Source: Nonomuraea polychroma
GTDB taxonomy: Bacteria > Actinomycetota > Actinomycetes > Streptosporangiales > Streptosporangiaceae
Assembly (NCBI RefSeq): GCF_004011505.1
Contig: NZ_SAUN01000001.1
Coordinates: 7,405,501-7,469,500, forward strand
Direction of reading: 5' to 3'
DNA length: 64,000 nucleotides
Part shown: positions 43,153 through 51,592 of the stretch, in pieces
How the letters are laid out: each line of letters starts with the position of its first letter
How positions within the stretch are numbered: position 1 is the stretch's first letter
The notes under the pieces: model-generated
The model's input: the letters and a program-made list of their open reading frames with translations, nothing else
What the model was told of the DNA's origin: nothing
Databases searched by the model: none
Made by a program: the position numbers and the translations under genes

Positions 43153-43803
43153 TCAGCGGCGGGGGAGTTCGCTGCCTCGGACGTGGGTGCAGAGCCATTC
43201 GACCAGCGGGCCGTAGGCGCGCCACGTGTGCTCCACCCGGGAGCGGGCCTCCGGCGTGTGCACCCAGGGCTCGGGCTCGAACCGCATCCCCGCGTACAAC
43301 GACTTGTGACGCAGCAGGTCGATGCGCGGATGATCCTCGGTGAAGCCACGCGGCTTGGTCTTCAACCGCTCGCCCTGCACCTCGTAGCCACCCACCACCA
43401 GCGCGTCGACGATCGCCGACAACGGCTTGCCCGACAGGTCCTCGTCCACCGCCGCCCGATACCGGGCCACCTGGTCGGCCGCCTGCGTGTAGAAGCCGCC
43501 CGCCGTGAACAACCCCGATGCGCTGATCTCGACATAGAGTCCGATCCCCGGCATCAGATCCACGAACGCACCCTGATGGGTCTTGTAGGGCGACTTGTCC
43601 TTGGAGAAGCGCACGTCACGGTAGGGCCGGAAGAGCTGGGCGGGCCCGAACTCGGCGGCCAGCTCGTCGGTCAGCGCCAGCATGGGCGCCCGCACGGCCT
43701 CCTCGTAGAGCTGCTTGTGCCGGGCGAAGTAGGTCTTGCTGTTGTCCGCCTCGAGGCCCTCGTAATAGATGAACGCCTCGTCGGGGAAGCCGGTGAAACC
43801 CAT
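43153..43803 (-). CDS. DUF2461-family protein
   Basis: A 216-residue cytoplasmic protein of the DUF2461 (TIGR02453) family, of unknown biochemical function. Family hallmarks are NSKTYFARHKQLYEEAV near residue 20, PYRDVRFSKDKSPYKTHQGA near 60 and the GLYVEIS strand. ATG 43803 gives the canonical GFTGFPDEAFIYYEGLEADN start. The gene lies 35 bp downstream of a polysaccharide deacetylase on the same strand, so the two may be co-transcribed. No catalytic residues can be assigned. Confidence 0.85.
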   Translation of the reverse strand: MGFTGFPDEAFIYYEGLEADNSKTYFARHKQLYEEAVRAPMLALTDELAAEFGPAQLFRPYRDVRFSKDKSPYKTHQGAFVDLMPGIGLYVEISASGLFTAGGFYTQAADQVARYRAAVDEDLSGKPLSAIVDALVVGGYEVQGERLKTKPRGFTEDHPRIDLLRHKSLYAGMRFEPEPWVHTPEARSRVEHTWRAYGPLVEWLCTHVRGSELPRR

Positions 43804-43838
43804 GGTGCCAGGGTGCCACGTCCCGCCGACATCCCGGG

Positions 43839-44633
43839 TCACCGCGAGATGTACGTCCGTCCCGGCAGCGGCGTCTTGCCGTACAACTCCGAGACCGTGA
43901 CGAACGTGTACCCCTTCTTGGTCAGCGTGTCGAGCATCGCCGGCACGGCGTCCACGGTGCTGCGGTGAATGTCGTGCAGCAGGACGATCGAGCCCGGTTT
44001 GGCCTCCCCGGCCCGCTTGGCCACTTTCGCGGCCACCCGATCGCGCCAGTCGAACGTGTCGACGTTCCACAGGATCTGCGCCAGCCCCTCGCGGCGGGTC
44101 TCCGCGGCGACGTCGTCGTCGGTGGATCCGTACGGCGGCCGCATGACCCGCATCCTCACCCCGGTCACCTGCTCCACGATGTCCTCGGTGTGTTTGAGCT
44201 CGCGCCGGACCGCCTCGTGCGAGAGCGCGGCCAGCGGCGGATGGCTCCAGGAGTGGTTGCCGATCTCGTGGCCGTCCTCCACGATGCGGCGCGTGATGAG
44301 CCCGCCCTTGTCGGCGGCCACCATCTGCCCGATGACGAAGAACGTGGCCCGGACGTCACGCGCCCTGAGCAGGTCGAGGAGCCGGCCGGTGTGCTCGCCG
44401 GGGCCGTCGTCGAAGGTCAGGGCCACGCATTTGATCCGCGCGCAGTCGAACTTGCGGCTACGCGGCCAGCCGGCCTGCATCGACACCAGCCGTTTGGCCA
44501 GCACGACGGGATCGACGCTCACCGGCCGCATCGGCACGATCTCCGGCGGTTCGGCCGATCGCCGCTGCGCCACCGAGTACGTGACGCAGGCCGCCAAGGC
44601 GATCAGGGCCAGCGGCAGGGCCCACACGCGCAT
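43839..44633 (-). CDS. Polysaccharide deacetylase (CE4, NodB homology)
   Basis: A 264-residue exported deacetylase of carbohydrate esterase family 4. An N-terminal signal or lipoprotein-like segment (ALIALAAC) is followed by the NodB domain. Motif 1 is LTFDDGP, motif 2 (metal His) NHSWSHP, motif 3 RPPYGS, motif 4 NVDTFDW and motif 5 VLLHDIH. All catalytic and zinc residues are present, so it should remove N- or O-acetyl groups from peptidoglycan or another surface glycan. ATG 44633 is the start. Its end lies 35 bp upstream of the DUF2461-type gene. Confidence 0.92.
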   Translation of the reverse strand: MRVWALPLALIALAACVTYSVAQRRSAEPPEIVPMRPVSVDPVVLAKRLVSMQAGWPRSRKFDCARIKCVALTFDDGPGEHTGRLLDLLRARDVRATFFVIGQMVAADKGGLITRRIVEDGHEIGNHSWSHPPLAALSHEAVRRELKHTEDIVEQVTGVRMRVMRPPYGSTDDDVAAETRREGLAQILWNVDTFDWRDRVAAKVAKRAGEAKPGSIVLLHDIHRSTVDAVPAMLDTLTKKGYTFVTVSELYGKTPLPGRTYISR

Positions 44634-44668
44634 GCTTCCCCCCGAAACGCCGCATGCGGGGGCCTACG

Positions 44669-44974
44669 CTATGGATAGTCCTGGACCGGTTTCCCCCGCA
44701 TTTCCCTGGCCAGGTCGTCCCACCAGAGTGGGATATCGGCCTGCAGTTCCTTGTAGCGGCGCGCCACGCGTATGGCACATCCGACCGGATCCGTACCCAG
44801 ATGCCGACGTTTCGCCGGTCCTTCCTGCCAGCGGTAAAAACCATCCCTGTATCGCACGACAAGGCCGATCCACACCGAAATGGTGGCGTCGTCGCCCACC
44901 TCGTACGCGCTGGTGACGCCCAGACCATGAAGCTCCGTGTGGAGCTTCTCCGTCGCCGCTCGGGCCTCACTCAC
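44669..44974 (-). CDS. Small hypothetical protein (101 aa)
   Basis: A 101-residue soluble protein starting at GTG 44974 with GGGGTGACGG upstream. It is Trp/Arg-rich in the centre (ISVWIGLVVRYRDGFYRWQEG) and ends with PLWWDDLAREMRGK. I do not recognise a family. The composition is balanced and unlike the shadow frames around it, and codon positions show the expected third-position GC bias. It is upstream of the deacetylase on the same strand. Confidence 0.6.
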   Translation of the reverse strand: MSEARAATEKLHTELHGLGVTSAYEVGDDATISVWIGLVVRYRDGFYRWQEGPAKRRHLGTDPVGCAIRVARRYKELQADIPLWWDDLAREMRGKPVQDYP

Positions 44975-45092
44975 CCGTCACCCCCTGCCGACGTCCCGCA
45001 GTACACCAGGGGTGTACCCAGCAATGGCCATGAGGCGTCCAAGATATGCCGTACTCGTCAACTCCCGCAGGTGATCCAGCGGTCACGCATGG

Positions 45093-45668
45093 TCACTGCT
45101 CATGGGTCTCGCGTGGTTCGGCGACCACCATGATGAGCCTGAGCTCCTTTTCGCCCAGGTTCGCATACCGATGGGGCCGGTCGGCGGTGAAGAGCACCGC
45201 GTCGTCCTTGCCGATGACGTGGCTCTTGCCGTAGACGCTGAGCGTCAGCTCGCCCTCCAGCACGGTCAGCATCTCGCGGGTGCCGGCCGGGTGGGCGTCG
45301 CCGTCGTGGTGCTCGCCCGGCGCCAGGCGCCAGTCCCACAACTCCAGGATCATCGGCGTGTCCGCCCCGACGAGCAGCCGGGCCTGCACGTCGCCCTGGT
45401 GGAACGTGACCACGTCCGCCTTGTCCACGATGCGCACCATGGGGACGTCCCCCACCTCGACCAGCCGGGCCACGGTGACGCCCAGGGCGGAGGCGATCCG
45501 GGTGAGGGTGGAGACGCTCGGGTTCGTCCGTCCCTGCTCCACCTGGACGAGCATGCCCCGGCTCACACCCGACCTGGCGGCCAGCTGGTCCAGCGTCAGC
45601 CCTCGGTGCGAGCGCTGGAAGCGCACATTGTTGGCGATGGCCTGGTTGATCAGCTCGGGATCCTCCAC
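45093..45668 (-). CDS. XRE-family regulator with C-terminal cupin domain
   Basis: A 191-residue one-component regulator. The N-terminal helix-turn-helix spans residues about 10-65 (RGLTLDQLAARSGVSRGMLV, VEQGRTNPSVSTL) and a cupin sensor domain fills the C-terminal half (WRLAPGEHHDGDAHPAGTRE, AVLFTADRPHRYAN). Such proteins (PuuR/SutR type) repress amine or amino-acid catabolic or transport genes. It is divergent from an EamA-type exporter, and an inverted repeat between them is the likely operator. GTG 45668 is the start. Confidence 0.88.
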   Translation of the reverse strand: MEDPELINQAIANNVRFQRSHRGLTLDQLAARSGVSRGMLVQVEQGRTNPSVSTLTRIASALGVTVARLVEVGDVPMVRIVDKADVVTFHQGDVQARLLVGADTPMILELWDWRLAPGEHHDGDAHPAGTREMLTVLEGELTLSVYGKSHVIGKDDAVLFTADRPHRYANLGEKELRLIMVVAEPRETHEQ

Positions 45669-45700
45669 CAGTCCAGTCTAGTGACACTGATTTGCACTCT

Positions 45701-45733
45701 GTTGCACCTAATATATTGTTCTGACAGTGCAAC
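45701..45733. promoter_or_regulatory. Inverted repeat between the XRE-cupin and EamA genes
   Basis: GTTGCAC (45701-45707) and GTGCAAC (45727-45733) are perfect inverted arms 19 bp apart around an AT-rich core, CTAATATATTGTT, that probably contains the -10 region. A third TTGCAC half-site lies at 45692-45697. Confidence 0.6.
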
Positions 45734-45761
45734 GCATTGAACTAGGTTTAGGAGGACAAGG

Positions 45762-46595
45762 GTGACCGCGGTGATCTTGGCGACCGCCTGCGCGGTGGTC
45801 TACGGGACGGCCGACTTCTTCGGCGGCCTGGCCACCCGACGCACCCAGGTGCTGTCGGTCATCGTGCTCTCGCAGCTCGCGGGGCTGGTGCTGATTCTCG
45901 GGCTGCTGCCCGTGCTGCCGGGCGCCTTCAGCGACCGGGCCATCCTCTGGGGACTGGCCGCCGGACTGTCGGGCGCCGCCGGGCTGGCGCTGTTCTACCG
46001 GGCGCTGGCCACGGGCGTCATGTCGGTGGTCGCGCCCACGACCGCGGTGACCTCGGCAGCACTGCCGGTGGTGTTCGGGCTGGCGACGGGCGAACGGCCG
46101 GGGTTCTGGGCGCTCGCGGGCGTGGTGCTGGCCCTGGGCTCGGTATTGCTGGTCAGCCAGGACGGGACCCCGGGCGGGCGGGCCTCGCTCGGCGCCCTGG
46201 TGACCTCTCTGGCCGCGGGCGCCGGGTTCGGCGGGTTCTTCATCCTGCTCGCCATGGCGCCGGCTGAGGCGGGCCTGTGGCCGCTGGTCGGGGCGCGATT
46301 GTCATCGGTGACCTCGGTGGTGCTGGTGGCCCTGGTGGCCCGGCGCTCCCTGAGGCCGCGCCCGGGCTCGCTGCGCATCATCATGGCCGCGGGCGTGCTG
46401 GACATGGCCGCGAACGTCCTCTACCTGCTGGCGCAGCGCCAAGGCCTGCTCAGCCTCGTCGCCGTGCTGGTGTCCCTCTACCCCGCCAGCACGCTGCTGT
46501 TGGCAAGACAGGTGCTCGGAGAGCGGCTGAACACCATCCAGGTGACCGGTGTGGCATGCGCGCTCGGCGCGGTGGCCTTGATAGCCGTTGCGTAG
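45762..46595 (+). CDS. EamA/DMT-family exporter
   Basis: A 277-residue membrane protein with ten predicted helices in two homologous EamA halves (conserved ALATGVMSVVAPTTAVTSAA in the first half, LLSLVAVLVSLYPASTLLLA in the second). The family exports amino acids or other small metabolites. GTG 45762 follows TAGGAGGA. It is divergent from, and probably regulated by, the XRE-cupin protein. The substrate is unknown. Confidence 0.88.
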   Translation: MTAVILATACAVVYGTADFFGGLATRRTQVLSVIVLSQLAGLVLILGLLPVLPGAFSDRAILWGLAAGLSGAAGLALFYRALATGVMSVVAPTTAVTSAALPVVFGLATGERPGFWALAGVVLALGSVLLVSQDGTPGGRASLGALVTSLAAGAGFGGFFILLAMAPAEAGLWPLVGARLSSVTSVVLVALVARRSLRPRPGSLRIIMAAGVLDMAANVLYLLAQRQGLLSLVAVLVSLYPASTLLLARQVLGERLNTIQVTGVACALGAVALIAVA

Positions 46596-46622
46596 CCCCG
46601 CGACGCTTGCTACGTTTCGCCC

Positions 46623-47567
46623 GTGCGCCCTGAGCGGGCACGTTTCGACGGCGAGGGTCTGCGGCACGTTGGCGTGCCTTACGACTCTGATGAGTCCTTT
46701 CTGGATCTCACCGTGCCCCGCGTGCGGGCCGCGCTCAACGAGGGCAGGCGGGTCCTGGTGATCACCGGCGCCGCCAAACTCGCCCGGCTGGCCGAGGCCC
46801 TGGGCGATGACGCGGGACGCATCGACAGCCGGGTCTCCGCCGCCTGGTACGGCCACCCGTACCGCACGCTGGCCGCCTGCCACGAATACACGCGCGGGCG
46901 CCGCACCCTCGTGATCGGCGAGCCCAGCTGGGAGGGCAGGAGCGAGCGCGAGATCAGGGAGCTGATCCGGGCCGAATCCGTGGTCAACGCCGCGCTCAGC
47001 CCGGCCTCGGCCGTCATGTTGTGCATGTACGACCTCCGCGCCGTGCCGCCCGCCGTGCTCGCGTACAACGAGGTGAACCATCCGCTCGTGCTCGGCGCCG
47101 ACGGCGAGGCGGCCAGCACCCGTTTCGTCCCGCCCCACAAGCTGATGCTCAACAACGACCACGCGCCGCTCCCGGAGCCGGGACCCGGCGCGGTGACCAT
47201 CCGGTTCACCGGACGCGAGCTGCGGCGGCTGCGCCAGAGTGTCGGCGAGTACGCCAGGGCGGCGGGCATGGATCGCAACCAGATCACGTCGCTGGTCATC
47301 AGCGTCTCCGAGATCGCCGCCAACAGCATCGAGCACGGCGCCGGGTACGGCACGATCACGACGTGGGCCGGCGACGGGGAGCTGATCTGCGAGATCGCCG
47401 ACCCCGGCGGCGCCCTCGACGACCCCTTACCCGGCTACATACCACCTGAGCCCGAATCCCCCCGGGGATACGGGCTCTGGATCAGCCGTCAGCTCTGCGA
47501 TCTCGTGGAGCTGCGCACGGAAGGCGGCGTGTTACGCGTCCGCCTTCATCTGTCCATGCACTCCTAG
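46623..47567 (+). CDS. MEDS-domain protein with HATPase (anti-sigma-factor-like) domain
   Basis: A 314-residue protein. The N-terminal MEDS domain (about 10-165) has the landmarks GRRVLVITGAAKLARLAEAL, CHEYTRGRRTLVIGEP and VMLCMYDLRAVPP. The C-terminal HATPase domain (about 195-312) has the N-box ISEIAANSIEHG-like segment (SVSEIAANSIEHG), a D-x-G box (EIADPGG) and the G2 box RGYGLWISRQLCD. This layout is common in actinobacterial RsbW/SpoIIAB-type regulators. It probably acts as a sensory serine kinase/anti-sigma or anti-anti-sigma switch. It is convergent with the sigma factor gene (4-nt overlap). GTG 46623. Confidence 0.85.
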   Translation: MRPERARFDGEGLRHVGVPYDSDESFLDLTVPRVRAALNEGRRVLVITGAAKLARLAEALGDDAGRIDSRVSAAWYGHPYRTLAACHEYTRGRRTLVIGEPSWEGRSEREIRELIRAESVVNAALSPASAVMLCMYDLRAVPPAVLAYNEVNHPLVLGADGEAASTRFVPPHKLMLNNDHAPLPEPGPGAVTIRFTGRELRRLRQSVGEYARAAGMDRNQITSLVISVSEIAANSIEHGAGYGTITTWAGDGELICEIADPGGALDDPLPGYIPPEPESPRGYGLWISRQLCDLVELRTEGGVLRVRLHLSMHS

Positions 47568-48157
47568 GCGGCACGCTGCGTCGGGACGCGGAGGGAGCCC
47601 TCCTCGCGGGCGTACTCCTCCAGCATGCCGCGCAGCTGCCGGCGGCCCCGGTGCAGACGGGACATGACCGTGCCGATGGGCGTGCCCATGCGCTCGGCGA
47701 TCTCCTTGTACGGGAACCCTTCGACGTCGGCCAGGTAGACGGCCACGCGGAAGTCCTCCGGCAGGGAGCGCAAGGCGTTCATCACGACGTTGTCGGGAAG
47801 CCGGTCGAGCGCCTCGGTCTCGGCCGACCGCAGGCCGGTCGAGGTGTGCGACTCGGCAGCGTGCAGCTGCCAGTCCTCGATCTCCTCGGCGGCGGACAGC
47901 TTCGGCGACCGCTGCTTCTTGCGGTAGTCGTTGATGAAGTTGTTGGTCAGGATCCGGTGCAGCCACGCCTTGAGGTTGGTGCCCTCCCGGAACTGATGGT
48001 ACGACGTATACGCCTTCGCCACTGTCTCCTGCACCAGATCCTCCGCGTCGGCGGCGTTACGGGTGAGGCGCATGGCGGAGGCGAACAGCTGCGACGTCAC
48101 GGGCACGACATCGCGCTCGAACCAGTCCTGACGCTGCTCATCGGTCATAGTGATCAA
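47564..48157 (-). CDS. ECF sigma factor, SigR/SigH group
   Basis: A 197-residue extracytoplasmic-function sigma factor. Region 2 is AADAEDLVQETVAKAYTSYH with FREGTNLKAWLHRILTNNFI, and region 4 is LPEDFRVAVYLADVEGFPYK with EIAERMGTPIGTVMSRLHRG. These segments match the SigR (Streptomyces) / SigH (mycobacteria) thiol-stress group almost exactly. TTG 48157 is best spaced from GGGGGA; ATG 48148 is the alternative. In that group an RsrA-type zinc anti-sigma gene normally lies directly downstream, but here that position is filled by the convergent MEDS/HATPase gene. Confidence 0.9.
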   Translation of the reverse strand: MITMTDEQRQDWFERDVVPVTSQLFASAMRLTRNAADAEDLVQETVAKAYTSYHQFREGTNLKAWLHRILTNNFINDYRKKQRSPKLSAAEEIEDWQLHAAESHTSTGLRSAETEALDRLPDNVVMNALRSLPEDFRVAVYLADVEGFPYKEIAERMGTPIGTVMSRLHRGRRQLRGMLEEYAREEGSLRVPTQRAA

Positions 48158-48396
48158 ATCATTCCCCCTTGCGCTATCCCCCGTTTCGGCACACGCCGCC
48201 TGACGGCGATCCCATCATGGCAAGTCCCTGTTAAGGGACGCGTTAACGAGGATCCGCCTTGGTCAGAGGGGGTTTCTGTCCATCTGCTCGCGGCGTGCGT
48301 GGTCACGTCCACGGCCGGACAAGTCTCAGTATCATAACACTACCCACCCAATTTTGCAGTAATAGTGGCCAGAGTCACATGGGATAGCGTAAAGGC

Positions 48397-49470
48397 ATGG
48401 ATTTCGTGGACCGTCATGACACGGGGACGCGCCGCTGGGTGGCGGAGGCCGTACGCAAGGTCGAGGCCGACGCCAACCGCAGTTGCGACACACACCTGCA
48501 CGTCTTTCCGCTGCCCTCCGACTGGGGTGTAAACCTCTACTTGAAAGACGAGTCGGTACACCCCACCGGTTCACTCAAACATCGACTTGCCCGTTCCCTG
48601 TTCCTGTACGGTCTGGCCAACGGCTGGATCGGCCCCACGACCACGATCGTCGAGGCGTCCAGCGGGTCCACGGCCGTGAGCGAGGCCTATTTCGCCCGGC
48701 TGCTCGGCCTGCCCTTCATCGCCGTCATGCCGGCCACCACATCCCCGGAGAAGTGTCACCTCATCGAGTTCTACGGTGGGAAATGTCACCTCGTGGCGGA
48801 CCCTGGTGCGATCTATGACGAATCTCACCGTCTCGCCGGCGAGACCGGCGGTCACTTCATGGACCAGTTCACCTATGCGGAGCGGGCGACCGACTGGCGC
48901 GGCAACAACAACATCGCCGAATCAATCTATGCGCAGATGTCCATGGAGCCGTACCCCGAGCCCTCCTGGATCGTGGTCGGCGCCGGCACCGGCGGCACGT
49001 CGTCGACCATCGGCCGCTACATCCGCTACCGCCGCCACGCGACCCGCCTGGCCGTCGTCGACCCCGAGGGATCGGCCTTCTATCCGAGCTGGATCTCCGG
49101 CGACGCCACCGTCACCGCCCGGGGCTCCCGCATCGAGGGCATCGGCCGCCCCCGTGTGGAGCCCTCTTTCCAGCCGTCCGTCATCGACCGCATGATCGCC
49201 GTGCCCGACGCCCGCTCCATCGCCGCCATGCACTGGACACGCGAGGTGACCGGCCTGGACGTCGGCGGCTCCACGGGCACCAACATGGCGGCCTGCGTGG
49301 AGCTGATCGACGAGATGCGGCGAAAGGGCGAGCGGGGCAGCATCGTCACGCTGATCTGCGACAGCGGCAACCGCTACAAGGGCACGTACGGCAACCCGGA
49401 GTGGCTCGCCGGCCAGCGTCTGGACGTCGAGCCACACCTGACGGAGCTACGGGCCTGGCTGCCTCGTTAG
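48397..49470 (+). CDS. PLP-dependent cysteine synthase-fold enzyme (Cds1-like cysteine desulfhydrase candidate)
   Basis: A 357-residue fold-type II PLP enzyme. The cofactor lysine is in HPTGSLKHRLA, the substrate/carboxylate loop is EASSGSTAVSEAYFA, and the phosphate loop is GAGTGGTSSTIGRY. The sequence resembles the mycobacterial Cds1 group (L-cysteine desulfhydrase) more than CysK or CysM, because of the long N-terminus and the GLANGWI segment. It would release H2S, pyruvate and ammonia from cysteine, or act in cysteine homeostasis. ATG 48397 is the start. Its end overlaps the convergent iron-binding protein gene by four bases. Confidence 0.8.
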   Translation: MDFVDRHDTGTRRWVAEAVRKVEADANRSCDTHLHVFPLPSDWGVNLYLKDESVHPTGSLKHRLARSLFLYGLANGWIGPTTTIVEASSGSTAVSEAYFARLLGLPFIAVMPATTSPEKCHLIEFYGGKCHLVADPGAIYDESHRLAGETGGHFMDQFTYAERATDWRGNNNIAESIYAQMSMEPYPEPSWIVVGAGTGGTSSTIGRYIRYRRHATRLAVVDPEGSAFYPSWISGDATVTARGSRIEGIGRPRVEPSFQPSVIDRMIAVPDARSIAAMHWTREVTGLDVGGSTGTNMAACVELIDEMRRKGERGSIVTLICDSGNRYKGTYGNPEWLAGQRLDVEPHLTELRAWLPR

Positions 49471-50453
49471 GCGGCCCTGGCCGGGTCCACGGAGAAGAAC
49501 TTGGCGACGTCGTCCAGGATCGAGTGCGCACCCTGGATGCCCACCGCGGTCATCCAGGTCAGGTCGGCGACATCGTGCTTCTCGCCCTTGAGCTTGCCCC
49601 ACAGCGGGTTGTTCAGGAACTTGTCCTTCGACTCCGCCACCGTCGGGTCCTCGTAGGTGGAGACGAAGATGTGGTCGGCGTCCAGGTCCGGAATCTTCTC
49701 CTGGCTCACGTCCACCGCGATCGTGTCCGCCACGGTCGGCTGGCCCTCGGGACGCGGGAAGCCGACGTCCTTCAACACGATGCCGGAGTAGGACTTCTCG
49801 ACGTACAGGCGGACCGTGGGCTCACCGGCGAACCGCACGATGGAGATCGTCGGCAGCTCGCCCTCCTTCTCCTTGATCGACGCGCCGATCTTGGCGGCCC
49901 GGTCCTCGTACTCCTTGATCTTGGTGTCGGCGAGCTGCTCCTTGCCCAGGGCCTGCCCCATGAGCCGGATGTTGTCCTTCCAGATGGCCCCGGTGGTCTC
50001 GCTGAAGACGGTCGGCGCGATCTTGGAGAGCTTGTCGTACAGGGCCTCGTGCCGGACCTTGGCCGAGACGATCAGGTCGGGCTTGAGCGCGATGATCTTC
50101 TCCAGGCTCGGCTCCTCGAGCGTGCCGACCGGGGTCGCCTCCTTGCCGTACTGCGCGGCGACGGTCCCGAGATAGGCGGGCAGCTTGTCGTCGAGCGAGC
50201 GGTACGTCGTGTACCCGACCACCGGCGTCTCCAGCGTCAGGACCGCGTCGACGAAGCTCTGGTCGAGCGCCACCACGCGCTTCGGCTGGGTCGGGATCTT
50301 CGTCTCACCCATCGCGTGCTTGATGGTCCTGAACGGGGCGGCGGCCGCAGTGTTCCCGCCTGTGGCACCCGTCGTGTCGGGCCCCGTGGTGGAGCCGCAG
50401 GCGGCGAGTCCCGCCACGAGAAGAGCGCCGATCAGCGCACGCAACGGTCTCAT
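49467..50453 (-). CDS. Fe-siderophore ABC transporter substrate-binding lipoprotein
   Basis: A 328-residue extracytoplasmic binding protein of the FecB/FepB-type (class III) fold. The lipobox is GLAAC (Cys about 19), followed by a Gly/Thr/Ala linker and the family segments PTQPKRVVALDQSFVDAVLT, EEPSLEKIIALKPDLIVSAK and the interlobe helix. It captures ferric siderophores for the divergent FecCD-type permeases. ATG 50453 lies 20 bp from tandem iron boxes, predicting induction in low iron. The gene is separate from the permease operon but shares its regulatory region. Confidence 0.92.
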   Translation of the reverse strand: MRPLRALIGALLVAGLAACGSTTGPDTTGATGGNTAAAAPFRTIKHAMGETKIPTQPKRVVALDQSFVDAVLTLETPVVGYTTYRSLDDKLPAYLGTVAAQYGKEATPVGTLEEPSLEKIIALKPDLIVSAKVRHEALYDKLSKIAPTVFSETTGAIWKDNIRLMGQALGKEQLADTKIKEYEDRAAKIGASIKEKEGELPTISIVRFAGEPTVRLYVEKSYSGIVLKDVGFPRPEGQPTVADTIAVDVSQEKIPDLDADHIFVSTYEDPTVAESKDKFLNNPLWGKLKGEKHDVADLTWMTAVGIQGAHSILDDVAKFFSVDPARAA

Positions 50454-50472
50454 TGTAAAAATCCCTTCCCTG

Positions 50473-50511
50473 AAAAGTAAGGCAAACCTAAATTAGGTTA
50501 GCCCTGCCTAA
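50473..50511. promoter_or_regulatory. Tandem IdeR/DtxR iron boxes
   Basis: TTAGGTTAGCCCTGCCTAA (50493-50511) and AAAAGTAAGGCAAACCTAA (50473-50491) each match about 15 of 19 consensus positions and are separated by one base. They sit between the divergent binding-protein and permease genes and should repress both when iron is sufficient. Confidence 0.75.
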
Positions 50512-50557
50512 GCTGGCATACTTCACCAGGATCGAGCAAATGCTGAGGAGGAACAGG

Positions 50558-51592
50558 GTGAGCGCTACCGTTGCCGCGCCGCGCCTCCAGAGCATTCGTC
50601 ACCGCCGGGTCACCCTCTTGTTCGTGCTCCTCGCCGCGGTGGCGGTCGCGGTGGTGCTGAGCATCACGATCGGCTCCAAGTCCGTGCCGCTCGGCGACGC
50701 CTGGACCGCGCTCACCGCGCCCACCGGCAGCGAGAACGACATCATCATCCGCTCGCTGCGCGTCCCGAGGACCGTCTTAGGGGTGCTGGCCGGCGTCGCG
50801 CTCGGCGTGGCAGGCGCGCTGATGCAGGGCCACACCCGCAACCCGCTCGCCGACCCGGGCCTGCTCGGGGTCACGCAGGGCGCCGCGTTCGCGATGGTGG
50901 CCTCGATCATCCTGCTGGGCGCCTCCAGCCTGCTCGTCTACATCTGGTTCGGGCTGGCGGGTGCGCTGATCGCCAGCGTGGCGGTGTTCGCGCTCGGCAT
51001 GGTGGGCGGCAGGGGCGGGCCCACGCCGGTCACGCTGGCGCTGGCCGGCACCGCCGTGAGCGCCATGTTGTACGCGCTCACCTCGGCCATCGTGCTGCTG
51101 GACGAGCAGGCCATGGACGTGTTCCGCTTCTGGCAGGCCGGCTCGATCGGGGCCCGGGGCTCCTCCGTGGTGTGGCAGGTGCTGCCGTTCATCCTGGTGG
51201 GCCTGGTCCTGGCGACGGTCAACGCGCCCGGCCTGAACGCGCTCTCCCTCGGCGAGGACGTGGCCAGGAGCCTCGGCCAGAACATCGCCATGACCCGTAC
51301 CATCGGCGTCGCCTCGGTCACCCTGCTGTCGGGCGCGGCGGTCGCCGCCTGCGGCTCGCTGTCGTTCGTCGGCCTGATCGTGCCCCACCTGGCCCGCCCC
51401 CTGTCGGGCACCGACCACCGGTGGCTGCTGCCGTACTCGGGGTTGATCGGCGCGGCGCTGCTGCTGCTCGCCGACGTGATCGGCCGCGTGGTCGCCCCGC
51501 CGGGCGAACTGGAGGTCGGTGTGGTGCTCGCGCTGATCGGCGCCCCGTTCTTCGTGGCCCTGGTCCGCCGTAGGAAGCCGGTGCGACTGTGA
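50558..51592 (+). CDS. Fe-siderophore ABC transporter permease (FecCD family), first
   Basis: A 344-residue permease with about 10 membrane helices. Family motifs RVPRTVLGVLAGVALGVAGALMQG (shortened here: RVPRTVLGVLAG, ALGVAGALMQG), NPLADPGLLGVTQGA and GSLSFVGLIVPHLARPLSGT are intact. GTG 50558 follows GAGGAGGA with a 5-nt spacer, so I prefer it over ATG 50540. It pairs with the second permease to form the channel and overlaps its start by four bases. Regulated by the iron boxes at 50473-50511. Confidence 0.92.
   Translation: MSATVAAPRLQSIRHRRVTLLFVLLAAVAVAVVLSITIGSKSVPLGDAWTALTAPTGSENDIIIRSLRVPRTVLGVLAGVALGVAGALMQGHTRNPLADPGLLGVTQGAAFAMVASIILLGASSLLVYIWFGLAGALIASVAVFALGMVGGRGGPTPVTLALAGTAVSAMLYALTSAIVLLDEQAMDVFRFWQAGSIGARGSSVVWQVLPFILVGLVLATVNAPGLNALSLGEDVARSLGQNIAMTRTIGVASVTLLSGAAVAACGSLSFVGLIVPHLARPLSGTDHRWLLPYSGLIGAALLLLADVIGRVVAPPGELEVGVVLALIGAPFFVALVRRRKPVRL

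Noticed and set aside
41486..43349. Open frames reading through the minisatellite with Arg/Pro- or Arg/Thr/Ala/Gly-rich repeats
   Set aside because: Unit lengths of 13 and 10 bp shift the frame, all frames are equally open, and no ribosome-binding site or family similarity is seen.
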